Positions 41,561-53,664 of a stretch of 64,000 nucleotides of DNA are shown in pieces (the first letter of the stretch is position 1; every line of letters starts with the position of its first letter). The stretch covers positions 9,356,061-9,420,060 of the forward strand of contig OY986967.1 of the NCBI GenBank assembly GCA_963920575.1. Direction: 5' to 3'. The translations under genes and the position numbers were made by a program. The notes under the pieces were generated by a model. The model was not told the DNA's origin, searched no databases, and was given only the letters and a program-made list of their open reading frames with translations. Origin of the DNA: Narthecium ossifragum. Its lineage: Eukaryota; Streptophyta; Magnoliopsida; Dioscoreales; Nartheciaceae.

Positions 41561-42997
41561 CCAGCAGAGCAGAATGAGTTGAGGACCCAGCTAGACGAGC
41601 TGACCAGCAGAGCCTTCATCCGTCCCAGCATGTTTCCCTGGGGGGCACCAGTGTTGTTCGCAAAGAAGAAGGATGGTACCCTTCGACTTTGCATAGACTA
41701 CAGGCGGCTCAACAGGGTGACGGTGAAGAACAGGTATCCGATGCCGCGGATCGACGACCTGTTTGACCAGTTGAGAGGATCTTCAATGTTCTCGAAGATC
41801 GATCTCCGCACCGGCTACCACCAGTTGAGGGTTCGGGATTGCGACATCCCGAAGACGGCATTCCGGACTCGGTACGGCCTGTACGAGTTCGTGGTGATGC
41901 CGTTTGGGTTGACGAACGCACCAGTAGCGTTCATGGATCTCATGCAGAGGATCTTCTGGCCTTTCCTAGACGAGTTCGTGGTGGTGTTCGTCGACAACAT
42001 TCTTATCTACTCCCGGTCAGAGGCGGAGCACGAGCGACACTTGGCGACAGTGTTGCAGCTACTTAGGGAGCATCGGCTTTATGCCAAGGCTTCCAAGTGC
42101 GAGTTCTGGCTTGTACAGGTGGGATTCCTTGGACACGTGGTGTCGGCAGCAGGGATCTCAGTCGACCCCGCCAAGGTCGAGGTAGTGGTACAGTGGCAGA
42201 GACCGAGGACAGTGTTCGAAGTCCGCAATTTTCTGGGCTTGGCGGGGTACTACTGGCGGTTCATGCGAGACTTCTCCAGAGTCGCCGGGCCGTTGACCAG
42301 ACTGACACAGAAGGCCGTCCCGTTTGTGTGGGATGATGCTTGTGAGCGAGCCTTCGTTGAGCTGAGGACCAGGTTGACCAGTGCACCGGTGCTGATCGTC
42401 CCCGAGCGAGGCGTTGGTTACAGTGTCTACTGCGACGCCAGCAGTGAGGGTTTGGGGTGTGTCCTCATGCAGGAGGGCCACGCAATTTCCTATGGTTCTC
42501 GCCAGCTGAAGAACCATGAGAAGAACTACCCGACCCATGACTTGGAGCTAGCAGCAGTGGTCTTCGCCCTGAAGACCTGGCGGCACTAGCTCTATGGCGA
42601 GAAGTTTTCTGTCTTCTTGGACCATAAGAGTTTGAGGCACGTTTTCACCCAACGTGACCTCAACCTGAGGCAGCGACGCTGGATGGAGCTACTGGAGGAC
42701 TACGACTTTGAGTTGCATTACCATCCTGGTAAGGCAAACGTCGTAGCAGATGCACTGAACAGACAGGTGAGAGACAGCAGAGCAGCAGTTGCAGGGTTGT
42801 CAGCACGGCAGTGGCAGGCTCTAGAGATGGCGGGCCAGTTGTGGCTCGAGTTTGAGGATCGGGGATCCGACAGCTTCCTCTACGCAGTGCAGAGTATGCC
42901 AGCAGTTCTAGCCAGAGTGTTGGAGGCACAACACAGTGACCCAGAGCTCGAGGAGGTACGCACAGCAGCAGGCACAGAGGGCACAGACGGAGACTAG
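41561..42997 (+). pseudogene. Reverse transcriptase and RNase H of Tekay copy 3
   Basis: RT has [15 protein letters not shown] and [15 protein letters not shown], but the catalytic box reads FVDNILIYS instead of FVDD, a GAC-to-AAC change that should abolish polymerisation. RNase H follows with [15 protein letters not shown] and [13 protein letters not shown], then a TAG at 42587 (a Tyr codon in the other copies) and a TAG at 42995 (Trp). The frame is otherwise continuous with protease. Confidence 0.9.
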
Positions 42998-44362
42998 AGA
43001 GTATCGCCAAACGGAGGGCTACGGTTCTGAGGCAGAGTAGCGGTCCCAGCAGATCCAGTTCTTCGAGACGACGTCCTACGAGAGTTCCACCACTCTCGCT
43101 TTGCTGTTCATCCCGGCGGCACCAAGATGTACCAGGATCTTCGGTGACAGTTCTGGTGGCGCGGTATGAAGAGGGCAGTGACGGAGTTCGTATCGCGCTG
43201 CCTTACCTGACAGAAGGTTATGGCAGAGCACCAGCGGACTCCGGGGTTACTACAGCCGCTTCCACTAGCTGAGTGGAAGTGGGAGCACATCACGATGGAC
43301 TTCGTGACCGGACTACCGAGGTCTCCTAGGGGGAATGACGCGATTTGGGTCATCATTGATCGATTGACCAAATCGACGCACTTCCTGCTTATGCGGACGA
43401 CAGACACGTCTGACAGGTTGGCCGGTTTGTACGTCCGAGAGGTAGTCAGACTACACGGGGTTCCTGTATCTATCGTGTCAGACCGTGACCCCAGGTTCAC
43501 CAGCAGGGTCTGGCGCGGCTTTCAGGAGGCAGTTGGCACACTCCTGACCTTCAGTATCTCGTTTCATCCGCAGACAGACAGGCAGTCAGAGCGGACGATC
43601 CAGATCTTGGAGGACATGCTGAGAGCATGTGTCCTCGATGCAGGAGGCAGCTGGGAGGAGCACGTTCCCTTAGTGGAGTTCGCCTACTACAACAGCTACC
43701 AGTCCAGTCTTGGAGTAGCGCCTTTCGAGGCATTGTACGGTAGGCCGTGTCGTTCCCCAGTGTGCTGGACAGAGGTTGGAGAGGCTTCACTCACAGGTCC
43801 AGACTTCGTCAGGAGGTCGTCAGAGAGGTTAGTGCAGATCAGGCAGAGGCTTCTGACGGCTCAGAGCCGGCAGAAGAGCTATGCAGATCAGAGGTGACGA
43901 CCGCTTGAGTTCGCTGTTGGCGACAGTGTGTTCCTGCGGGCAGCACCGTACCGAGGTTCTGTCAGGTTTGGCAGCGGGGGCAAGTTGGCGCCGAGGTTCG
44001 TCGGGCCGTTTGAGATCTTAGAGAGGGTCGGCGAGGTAGCCTACCGCTTGGACCTTCCACAGCACATGTCTGCTGTGCACCCGACTTTTCACGTGTCGAT
44101 GCTGAGGAAGTACCATCCCCACCCATCTCATGTCGTCAGAGTGGACCACATCGAGCTTGAGTCAGACGCGACGTTCGTTGAGCAGCCTGTTTGAGTACTT
44201 GACCGAAGGGATCAGGTCTTGCGGGGCAAGACGATTCCCTTGGTCAAGGTACTGTGGAGGCACAGAGGTGTCGAGGAGATGACCTGGGAGCGCGAGGTGC
44301 GCATGCGACAGGAGTATCCGCACTTGTTCCCTTATCGAGGTAACTTTTGTCCTGTCTTCTAG
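42998..44362 (+). pseudogene. Integrase and chromodomain-like tail of Tekay copy 3
   Basis: The zinc finger reads FHHSRFAVHPG and CLT-stop-QKV, having lost a Cys to TGA at 43208. Core residues are in TMDFVTGLP, IVSDRDPRF and HPQTDRQSERT, with Gly to Arg before QSE. The C-terminal module ([20 protein letters not shown]) and tail (VLWRHRGVEEMTWERE) end at TAG 44360. Stops are TGA at 43028, 43145, 43208, 43895 and 44192; three to four of these correspond to CGA codons. Confidence 0.9.
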
Positions 44363-44436
44363 TGTAGCTGTTTCTTTTGTTCCGAGCCCTACCTTTATCG
44401 ATTCTCGGGACGAGATTTCTTTTAAGGGTATTAGGA

Positions 44437-46758
44437 TGTGAGGACCCATCCCTCTACTCCTGTGGCTCGTCGTGGACCGCAAGGGCAATTTGGTAAATTG
44501 CACCTTGTCGGCTTGTTTCACACCCGCGTGTGCACACACTGACCGTGTTTGTGGTAATATTTGGTTAGAACGGTTAGTGGGACCGGGGATCGAAAGATCC
44601 GGACTTAGGCTTGAGTTCTTGCCTAAGTTTAGCTTTCAGCACAAAAAGGATCGATCCTCTCTGGCTAAGAGATCGATCCTCTTCGTGCCAGAAAGTCAAG
44701 TGAGATCGTCATGAAGGATTGATCCTTCCTTGAGGAAGGATCGATCATTCTTAAGTCAGTTCGTTTGCCTATAAAGCAGACGAGATCTTTTTCCTTGAAT
44801 CCCTTTTGAAATCCGGCGATTTGAGCTCAGATGTCACGATTTTTGAGTGCATCTGAGGACGATCCAAGGCCTAGCTGCTTGGATCCAAGCTGCTCTTGCT
44901 CCGGTAGGGATTCTTACCTACTTTTATTCCGGGTTTTTGGAGTTTCCGGTTTGATTGTGTTCTTATACATAGATCTCTCTATATGCATGTTTGTTTCTCG
45001 TGTTTTCACCAGTTTTGGACTCGTGGGATCATGATCTATCAGATCCCAGAGTTTCGTGATGTTTGGATGTCTCTTCCGGCGGTATTTCTCGCCGGAAGGA
45101 CGGCGGAGAACCCATCGGGATCGATCCTTCTCGAGGGAGGATCGATCTCTCTGGGTTGGTCATGCTACGCCCGATTAAAGATCGATCTCCTGCTTGGAGA
45201 AGATCGATCCTGGTTCTTGGGTAGCATGGTTACCCTTCGTCACGAAGAAGATCGATCTTCCTGGGAGGAAGGATCGATCTTGCTTGGTGCGAAACGAAGG
45301 GTGCCCTCTGTTTCGAGAAAGATCGATCTTCCTGGAAGGAAGGATCGATCTTCTTTGTCTCGGCAGTGAGGGAAGCTCACTGTTACTTAAAAGATCGATC
45401 CTTTCGTTGGGAAGGATCGATCCTTCAGTAGCTGAGAGGGTTTTTCATGGTTTTTGCCCTCGGGGCTTGGTATGTCGGTTTTTCTTACCGCTTTATACCT
45501 TGTACATATGTTTAAGCATGTTAGCCCTATAATAGGGCAGTGGTGAAACGGGGGAATGATGACTCCCGGGATATTTAGAATAAACGGGCGGGTAGCCCTA
45601 CAGCTTTCGCTAGGCTTGCATGCCGGCGTGCGCCGAGGGCCTTACTTGTTATATATGTGAGCTGTTGTTTGCGGGGCTGCTTCCCGGTGCAGGTTTTGTG
45701 GCGGACTGCTGGCAGTTGGTGGTGGTACCACTGCAGTAGTCCCTAGACCTTATTTATCTGTTCACCACCCCGGGCCGGCAGGGTGCCGTGCTCAGACCCT
45801 GCTTTTGTATATCATCACATACTGTTGCTGTCTATCTTGTATTTATCCTGCGCATGCTCATACATGCATTGTGTTGTGCACTAGTTGCATCTGTGTAGGG
45901 CGTTGCCGATCTGGGGTTTTCGGGTAGCCCGGATATAGCTCTAGGGCCGTTGCGGGTAGCTTGGCCCAGGACCCGATCTGTAGTATTCAGTCGTTTTGAT
46001 GATAGGGTTAGTTTGACCTGAATACATGATGTTTGATGTTTAAAGGTCGTGTCTGCGTCGAGCCAGATGTTGTGGGTGCAACCGTTGTCAGTTCTTATCC
46101 TTGGGGGGCCTTCGGAGGGGTCCCGCCCAGGCAGTGTCTGTTCCTGCCCGCAGTGGCTACCAGTGTGGGCCCAGTTCATTAGGGTGACCACAGCTGGAAC
46201 CCTGCGACACTAGGTGTACTCAGGATGGGCCCAGTTCTTGAGGGTGACCATGGTTGGGTATACCTAGGGACACCGGCAAAGGGTTATGGGACCCTTGCTG
46301 CACACCCAAGTCTTGCTCGAGGGCGATACTGTTGTGTTCCCTCCCATGTGAGTGTCGTAGTGTAGTGTCCCTGCTGAGCTTAGTGCTCACTCCTACCCAT
46401 GCTGCGTTTTGTAGGTGCTGGCGCTAGCTCTTCTTCGGTCGCCCCTACCGGGCCGGTGTTTGGTGACGTGGCAGCGTCTGGCGGTGCTTGAGAGGTGGCG
46501 ATCTTTCAGCTTTACACCTTTTTGTTATAGATAGTCTCCTACGGGAGCGATAAATGTATGATTTCCATGTTTTAAGGTTTTGTAATTTTATATCAGTTTT
46601 AGTTCTTGAGTTTGTAATTTGTGTGAATACAGGATGATTATGTTTTGTTAGGGTAACCGCTACGATTAGAGGGAAACCTCGCCAAAATTTCCGCAGTAGG
46701 TTAGGTTTCGCTTCGCGTCGCCCGGCCCGGTTGGGCCTACGCGGGTCGAGGCGCGACA
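44437..46758 (+). repeat. 3' LTR of Tekay copy 3, complete
   Basis: It is 2322 bp, from TGTGAGGACC to GGCGCGACA. It carries the TATA site (44772-44778), a dense GATCGATC array (44649-45422) and the conserved inner block also seen in the solo LTR from 49561. Tat sequence resumes directly at 46759 (AGGCC, the expected right target copy). The left target copy has been lost with the 5' LTR end. Confidence 0.92.
44649..45422. repeat. GATCGATC palindrome array in the Tekay LTR
   Basis: At least a dozen exact GATCGATC sites lie within 775 bp, usually as AGGATCGATCC or AAGATCGATCTT and often in pairs 15-25 bp apart, so that neighbouring sites could form extended hairpins. Equivalent arrays lie at 22498-23197 and 37414-38131. 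Confidence 0.85.
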
Positions 46759-47554
46759 AGGCCTTTTATAGACACCAAGCAAAATTTTATAAATGCGATA
46801 TTGCCACACACAAATCTTGGGCAAAACATTGTTAGGCCGAGCATACCAGTTATTCCTATTGGTCAAAATCCTGCTCAAAATAATCGTATCGATCATATGT
46901 TTCCGCCAAATACCATAATTGGGCCTGAAAGTAATACTAGATTTGTTCTTCTGACCAATCCATCGACCAACCAAAACGCAGTTGGTCAAAATAGCCAAAT
47001 TGGTCAGAATAGTTCAAACCATCATCGGCCAAGAACGATTGACAATGGACCAAGACTGATAGTCATCGGTCAAACACCTGGATTATACGCTTCGCCAAAT
47101 CCACCACCAATATAAGGTCATGTATTTACACCGGTGGGATACCAAATAATGGTGTACCTCTTAATCCAAGGATACCAATTAGTGGTGCACCTCCTAACTA
47201 TCCAACTAACCCTGTTCCTCCTAATGGTCCAAGTAATGGCCCCCTCAATGGCCAAAATGTCGGCCAAAACAGTAACATAGGTGGTCAAAGTAATCGGCCA
47301 TGGAATGGCCAGAATAATTTTGACCAAGTTCGTGGGCAAAATCTTAGGCTGATGGGAAATATTTTCAACAGCCAGAGATTGGGTGATATCCCTTACCAAA
47401 ATTATTATCGACCACATGAGGGACCTCAATATAATCATCGACCACCAAATTGATCAATATGAACAAGTGTACAATAATCCTCTTTATTACCCAGTCGATG
47501 TTCTAAGAGAGCAAGTGGCCGAGATATTACAAGAACAAATGGGTGTAGGACGAC
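46759..47554 (+). pseudogene. gag: Tat gag, N-terminal low-complexity part
   Basis: Broken frames encode an N/Q/G/P-rich stretch with many GQN-type repeats (AVGQNSQIGQNSSN), then EQVYNNPLYYPVDVLREQVA and EILQEQMGVGR. This joins the segment starting at 49004 once the solo LTR is removed. Disordered, asparagine-rich N-termini are usual in Tat gag. The true start is missing at the Tekay junction. Several frameshifts are visible. Confidence 0.78.
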
Positions 47555-48998
47555 TGATCACTTACAAACGCGTCATTAAAAACGTTGCAAACTCAATTAA
47601 GAATAAAATTTATAAACCCTTATTCAAAATACTATACTATGGGGTAGAATAGTGATGAAATACGGGATCGAACCACAGGGAAAACTTTGATTACGAAGGA
47701 GAAATCAGAATTAAATCTCGGAACTCTAAATCTAAAGCGAAAAGGATTGATTTGGGTTTTAGAAACTTATTAATTAAAACTAATTAAGAAAGCGATGTAA
47801 AAAGATTGAAATATATTAATGACAGAAAACCTAGGGATTATTCAATCCACTTTAGTTTCACTTCTTGTATTCTCTAGTTATCCTCTTGTTTTCTTATCTA
47901 GACGTTATAGATTCACAGCTTCTTAAGCTTACATGAATTCCTAAAGGAATGAGAGTGTTTTCCAAAGGCATATTTTATCTTCGATTAGCATAGATTGTCT
48001 TCGGGGTAACCTTAGCACAAGCTATCATCACTAAGTATAAAATATCTCATCGGTCATTCACAAACCACATGAAAATCATCCTATAGATCTCTACCATCAA
48101 TCAATGAAATCAAGTAGGACTAAAAATACGTCAAGGAACTCTGTTCCCTCAACTCTTTTATCATTAAAACCAAATCTATAAGATCATGTCCAGAAAAAGA
48201 ATACAAGATTCAACTAGAAGAATACAAGGAAGATCTACTAAAGCTTCATGAGATCCCTAAGTACAGAAATTAGCCACTCATCTTTGTGATGTAAGCTATA
48301 GATTCGATGAATAACGGTTGGGATCCACACTGCAACTCCATCTTCTCCCGAGATTCCTCCAAACCCTAATTCTCTCTTTTCTCTCTATGGGGACCTCCAA
48401 TTTGTGGCCAGCAAACACCTTCTTATAGGTGTATTCCCGGAATTAGGGTTTTGGGTTGAGTTGGACCTGTAGTGCAACTCGGATTTCCTGGTTTAATTCT
48501 GACAGCCTCTTCCGGTCGCGACTGGGTTCAACCCATCAGGAATTTGGAAATGTACTCAACATGAAAGATGTAGATTAGGAAGACTTTTGTCCTGTTCCGA
48601 AGATTTAACATTATTTAGACTTATCTGGAATATTTAGCTAATATTCTCCTGAGCATCGATGGATCAGTATCCCAGCATCTGTTTATCTTCATATTCTTGA
48701 AAACGGCTATTAATTTGTCCAGAATCTCGCGAAGTGTCCAACATGAAAGTTGTTCATCTTGAAAGCTTCTATAAGTCCTCCAAATTTCAGGAATTTAGGA
48801 TTTATTTGGAGAATTTGATGAATTCTATTCAAACTGACAGCAGAGCGACTTAATTTCCACATATTAGTCTTTTTCTGTATTTTCTAACTTGAATCTTCAT
48901 TAAACCTGAAATCAATTAACAAACTATCAAATACAAACACTCTCGGGCTAACAAATGTAAATTAATGGGTTTAAGTATGAATATTTAGTGACTCATCA
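47555..48998 (-). repeat. Solo LTR of family A, minus strand
   Basis: It is 1444 bp. On the minus strand it starts TGATGAGTCACTAA and ends GTAAGTGATCA. The target duplication ACGAC is exact at 47550-47554 and 48999-49003. The gag reading to the left (MGVGR) and right (RPATRPTYRKPY) belong together, which confirms a clean insertion followed by LTR recombination. Confidence 0.93.
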
Positions 48999-49003
48999 AC
49001 GAC

Positions 49004-49560
49004 CAGCTACTCGTCCAACTTATAGAAAACCTTATCCTGATTGGGTTGATCAGATATATCCATTTCCTAAGAACTATAAAGTTCTAGAGTTCACTACGTT
49101 CTTTGGTGTAGACGAAACGTCAACCATTGAACATATAGGGAAATTCTCTATGCAACGTGGAGAAGTGAACGATTATGTCAAACTAAGGTTATTCGCAAGC
49201 TCTTTGTCTGAAATAGTCTATTCATGGTTCATTAAGTTGCCATCCAATTCTATACAGAATTGCAGCAAATGGAACATGCTTTCCATTCATAATTTTATAA
49301 GACAGAACCAGAAATCACAATGGCCGATTTAGCTCAATTGAGATAGCGGCCATATGAGAATGTAGAATCGTTCTTACAAAGGTTTAAGAGAGCGAAGAGT
49401 CGATGCTTTATCCCTTTACCTAAGAGGGAGTTTGTTAAAATCGTTCAAAGTGGATTAGCCTTTGAACTTAAGAAAAAATTCCAATATTGAGATTTTATTG
49501 ATATTTTTCAATTACAAACTTGCGGTATACGCTATCAGAAATTATTAAGAGAAGAGGATC
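49004..49560 (+). pseudogene. gag: Tat gag core
   Basis: It encodes YRKPYPDWVDQIYPFPKNYK and FTTFFGVDETSTIEHIGKFS, then LRLFASSLSEIVYSWFIKLP, the retrotransposon gag core that builds the particle. A one-base change of frame near 49280-49330 is followed by a second stretch (RFKRAKSRCFIPL). It is interrupted at 49561 by the Tekay solo LTR and resumes at 53665. Confidence 0.85.
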
Positions 49561-52500
49561 TGTCGCGCCCCGACCCGCGAAGGCCCAACCGGGTCAGGCG
49601 ACGCGAACCGGAACCTAACCACATGCGAATTTTTTTGGGAAGGGTTCCATATAGCTTATTGGTTTTCCTAAACAATTCATAAGCACCCTTATTTAACAAT
49701 AATGAACAACATCAAAAGATATAATATAATATTCAAATCCTCAAAAGGGTTTACATTTATACAACATACTACAGTAGCAGACTATCTAAACAGAAAGGGT
49801 GTAGAAGACGATCACCGCTCCTCAAGCACCGCTAGATGTCATCGCGTCACCAAACACCTGCCCGGTAGGGGCCACTGAAGAAGTGCTAACGCCTGCACGT
49901 GTAAAACACAGCCCGGGTAGGAGTGAGCACTAAGCTCAGTAGGGTTCCACACTACGACACACAGAAAGGAGGGAACTCAACTGTGTCGCCCCCAAGTAAG
50001 GTCTGGGTGTACATAGGGGTCCTATAACCCCACCGAGTGTCCCTGAGGTCCACAGTCATGATCTTCCAGGCTAGCTGGTCACACGAGGGGTCATGCTCAG
50101 TAAGCAGGAAACCAACACTGCTGACTCACAAGCAGGAAACCGGCACCGCTGGCAGGAAAAGGCAATGCTGAGTAGGCACACCCTCTACCCAAGAGTCGTT
50201 ATAACGGGACACCGGCTACACCTCAGAATCCGACTCGAGGCCGACACAACCTCTAAATCATTGATCAATATGTATTCAGCTCATCTAAGCGTATCATCGA
50301 TATCGACTGAATACTACCATCCAACCTGGACCTCGCTATCCGCCACGGTCCTAGAGCTAAATCCGAGCTAATCGAAAGCCTCGGATCGGCGATCAACCCA
50401 TCGCCCATGCCCTATCCTTATGCATCTAATGCACAAACACAATGCATGCTATGATCATGCGTAGGTAAGAGGTAAGCATGCAATAGTATGATAAAGTAAC
50501 ACACAAGTCCAACTGGATCGTTGCAGTGATCTTACCGACTGCTGATAAGACATGAAAAGTGCACAAATCACTCTTTTAACTGGGTCTCCTTAGTCTCCGA
50601 GTAATGTTATTTTGATTGTCTTCTCTACTTTTCAAGTATTAGGACCCTCAACGAAGATTACATCAAGTTTAGTGCTAAAGCGAACAAATAAAGAACCTGC
50701 TAGGAGCAAAGGAGCAAAGATGGGTCATCTTTGACATCAAATCTGTACCTGGTCAGGAATAATCAGATGATGTTCCATATATGGTTTGAATGCTCCTGAA
50801 GTCTAGTTTTCTGAGAAGTTTACGGTTCGTGATTCCAAGTTTCCTAGAAGAGGTTACGACATTTTTAGTACCAATAGCGCAGTCTGAATGGCAAAAGAGT
50901 AAATATGCAGAACAAAGGATGGATCATCCTCCCCTAAAGGATCGATCATTGCACTGTAGCAGAGACGACAGAGAGCCATATTTTACATAATCAATCATTT
51001 CCTTTCAAATGATCGATCATACTCGGGCACAGCCAATTTTTTGGGATCAAATGATCGATCTTTACCCCTAAATGATCGATCCTTTGATAGCAGTTAAGCA
51101 AAATCAAAGGCCTAGATCTAATCCGAGTTAAGGGGATACCTAGGATATTAATAGGTATCTTTTAGGGGTTTTGGGGGGCTCTCCAGACTCTCTCTTGGCT
51201 GCTTGGAGGCCAAGGAGAGGGGGCACTCTTTCTTAGTTTCTTTTTCCTCGTTTTAACTTTTCTTTTTAGAATCTTTTGGGAGGAAATCCATGGCGGAAGA
51301 GCTCCATCAACCTTCATCCATGGATCAAACCCTAAAGATGAGTAGGTAAACGTTTAGCCATGGGATTCTTATGATGTAACTAAGGTTTCTATTAGGGATT
51401 CCTAAGATTTAGGGCTTGTATACCTCTTTGAATGGTTTGTATGGATTGATCTTAATTTCTTTATGAATTTGGTGTGATTTTATTATTAGTGGATGAATGA
51501 TTTGTTCCTTTATGCCTAGATCTAGGTCTTGAGCATGTTAGGGCTTGAGATTAGAGATTCTCATCAAAACATTTATGCGAGAACCATGGATGTGAGGATT
51601 TTATTCTCGAGATTAAGAGTCTTGTGATGCTAGGACCATTACACGTAATGTTAGAACCATTATGACCAACTCTTCATCCGTTATTCATCTTAATTCAAGA
51701 TTAGGGATTTCGTAGTGCTAGAACCACTACGTTAGTGCTAGAGCCACTAAGGTAACTGCTAATCCTTGACACATTCTATTTGGCAACCTCAATGTGCTAA
51801 AACCATCTTAATCTTACACCTAAATCCATATTACACTATTTTTTTATGATGAATTCATCCTGATCAGAGGATTTATTAGCAGTGATAATAACTAATCATT
51901 AGGTCACTGACTTTTAGATAATTGCTCTCACCGACAAGGGATCCTAACCGAAACTTGTTGAGTGATAGTGAGAACTAGCCATTCACCTATCAATCATTAG
52001 GAAAATCATTCAGTTTGGTTAGCTTGTTCTAATCCTAGGAAGACGTGGTAGAATCCTAGTTATTGATTAAGAATTCTCTTGTACCTTTTTATCTTATTTA
52101 TCAATCCTCTAGAATAAAGTTAGTTTCATTTCAATTCTGAATCTTTTCTCAACTTCTTGGTAGGAATACTTAGATTGAGTTTAGTAGTTTAATAAGTTTC
52201 CTACGCATTCCCTTTAGATTCGACTCGAACTCACTGCTAGCTACCCCTAAAGTAATTTGTTAGTAGTTTGAATATAAATTTGTAATTTTGAGCAGACTTG
52301 TTATGCCACGACACTTTTCAAGCGCTATCAACCGCTGCCAGCCAATCCGCAGTGGGTCCCGGCATTACGATGGTACCGCGACCGTCAACCGCGGACCCCT
52401 GCAACGGGAAGCAACCCCAAAAACTCAGATGAACATATAATATAATATTATATAGTTTTAACATATAATATTATTTAAATCACAAAGATCCTCTAATTGG

Positions 52501-53664
52501 AGGCTATTTGACCTCATCGATCCGACATCCAAACGACATCGGATTCGAGATCCCACTTCGAAACCCGTATATAAACATGCTATGATCAACATATCCAAAA
52601 CCAGGAAACATCTGACGGCTCGATTACCAAGAAAACACTAATCAAAACAATGCAACTCACTAATTACCTCTAATTGCTGCAACGCATCCCATTCATAGGA
52701 AAATCATAACAATTTATAGGAAAATCAGCAAATTATAAAACCAGTTGGGTCTGCGGTTAGACTCAAAGATCTACAACTCTCAAGTTCATCATAAATCAAG
52801 ATCATGCATGTACGGACCGAAAAACACGCCGTAAGCTGGCTGTTCTTCAAGAACAGAGAAACCAGAAAACCCGAGTTTAAATATGCTAAAATCCTACTAA
52901 AATGTCAATCAAATCTTATCAAACTTAAAACACTAATTATGCTGAGCAAGAGGCACACAACAACACTAAGAACACCTAGATCTACCAGCTAGATTAAGAG
53001 AAAACCCCTAAACAAACTCAAGTAGGTAGAAATCTACCGGAAACGCAAACCTCGGCTGAATACCCATGGTACGAGCACCAAACCAGCTTCAAACCAAGCC
53101 AAGGATCTTGCTCTCACTGCCACGAATCCAACGAGCCCTCAAGCACTCAAAATCATGGCCGGAGGAGGGAGAATGGAGGGGAAGAAGGTGGCTGCCGGAA
53201 ACAAAGGAAACAGGGCCGTGGGAAGAAGAAGGAAGAAGGAGAAGGATGAAGAAGGAGAAGAAAAGCTAGGGAAGGGCAAGAAGAAAAGGATAAGGGAGAG
53301 GAGAGAAGAAAAAGTCTTCTCTCCCTCTGACAGTGGAGAGCGACAGCCAACGGCAACGTCCGCTTAGAAATTCATCGCCACGACTTTTTGGCACAGGAAG
53401 ATCGATCTCCTTAGCAATGAAGGTCGATCTCCTTCTCCCAGAAACTCAAGCTTGGGCTAAAACACAAGCCCAAGCTCGGATCTTCCGATCCTGAGTCCAC
53501 CTAACCGTTCTAATCAAACGCTAACACAAACACGGTCAGTGTGTGCACCCACGAGTGTGAACAAACCGACAATACGCAATTTACCAAATTGCCCTTGCGG
53601 TCTACAACGAGCCACCGGCCCGACCCAGGCGGTCCACCCAGGACTAGAGGGACATGTCCTCACA
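49561..53664 (-). repeat. Solo Tekay LTR in Tat gag, itself split by another LTR
   Basis: On the minus strand it starts TGTGAGGACATG and ends GGGGCGCGACA. GGATC at 49556-49560 and 53665-53669 is an exact target duplication. After removing the family C LTR (50543-52330) it is about 2.32 kb, the length of an intact Tekay LTR. It has the purine tract (53155-53320) and two GATCGATC-type sites near 53400-53430. Short ORFs over it are not genes. Confidence 0.92.
50543..52330 (+). repeat. Solo LTR of family C inside the solo Tekay LTR
   Basis: It starts TGATAAGACATGAAAAGTG and ends CACTTTTCAAGCGCTATCA, so the termini form an imperfect inverted repeat. Flanks ACTGC (50538-50542) and ACCGC (52331-52335) are a target duplication with one mismatch. 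A GATCGATC cluster lies at 50940-51081. The U5 end has the CATTCCCTTTAGATTCGACTC block common to Athila/Tat LTRs, so plus orientation is likely. Confidence 0.83.

Larger units (their letters stand above)
37388..46758 (+). mobile_element. Tekay-type chromovirus, copy 3 (most complete)
   Basis: It has a 5' LTR lacking its first 254 bp, primer site, one long gag-pol frame and a complete 3' LTR. All Tekay domains are present in order: gag, zinc knuckle, protease, RT, RNase H, integrase and chromodomain-like tail. The gag-pol frame from 39659 to 44362 has no frameshift but ten in-frame stops and an Asp-to-Asn change in the RT active site. It interrupts the Tat element. Confidence 0.92.

Noticed and set aside
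53155..53367. A host gene with basic or acidic domains
   Set aside because: It lies wholly within the solo Tekay LTR and matches the purine-tract region of the other Tekay LTR.
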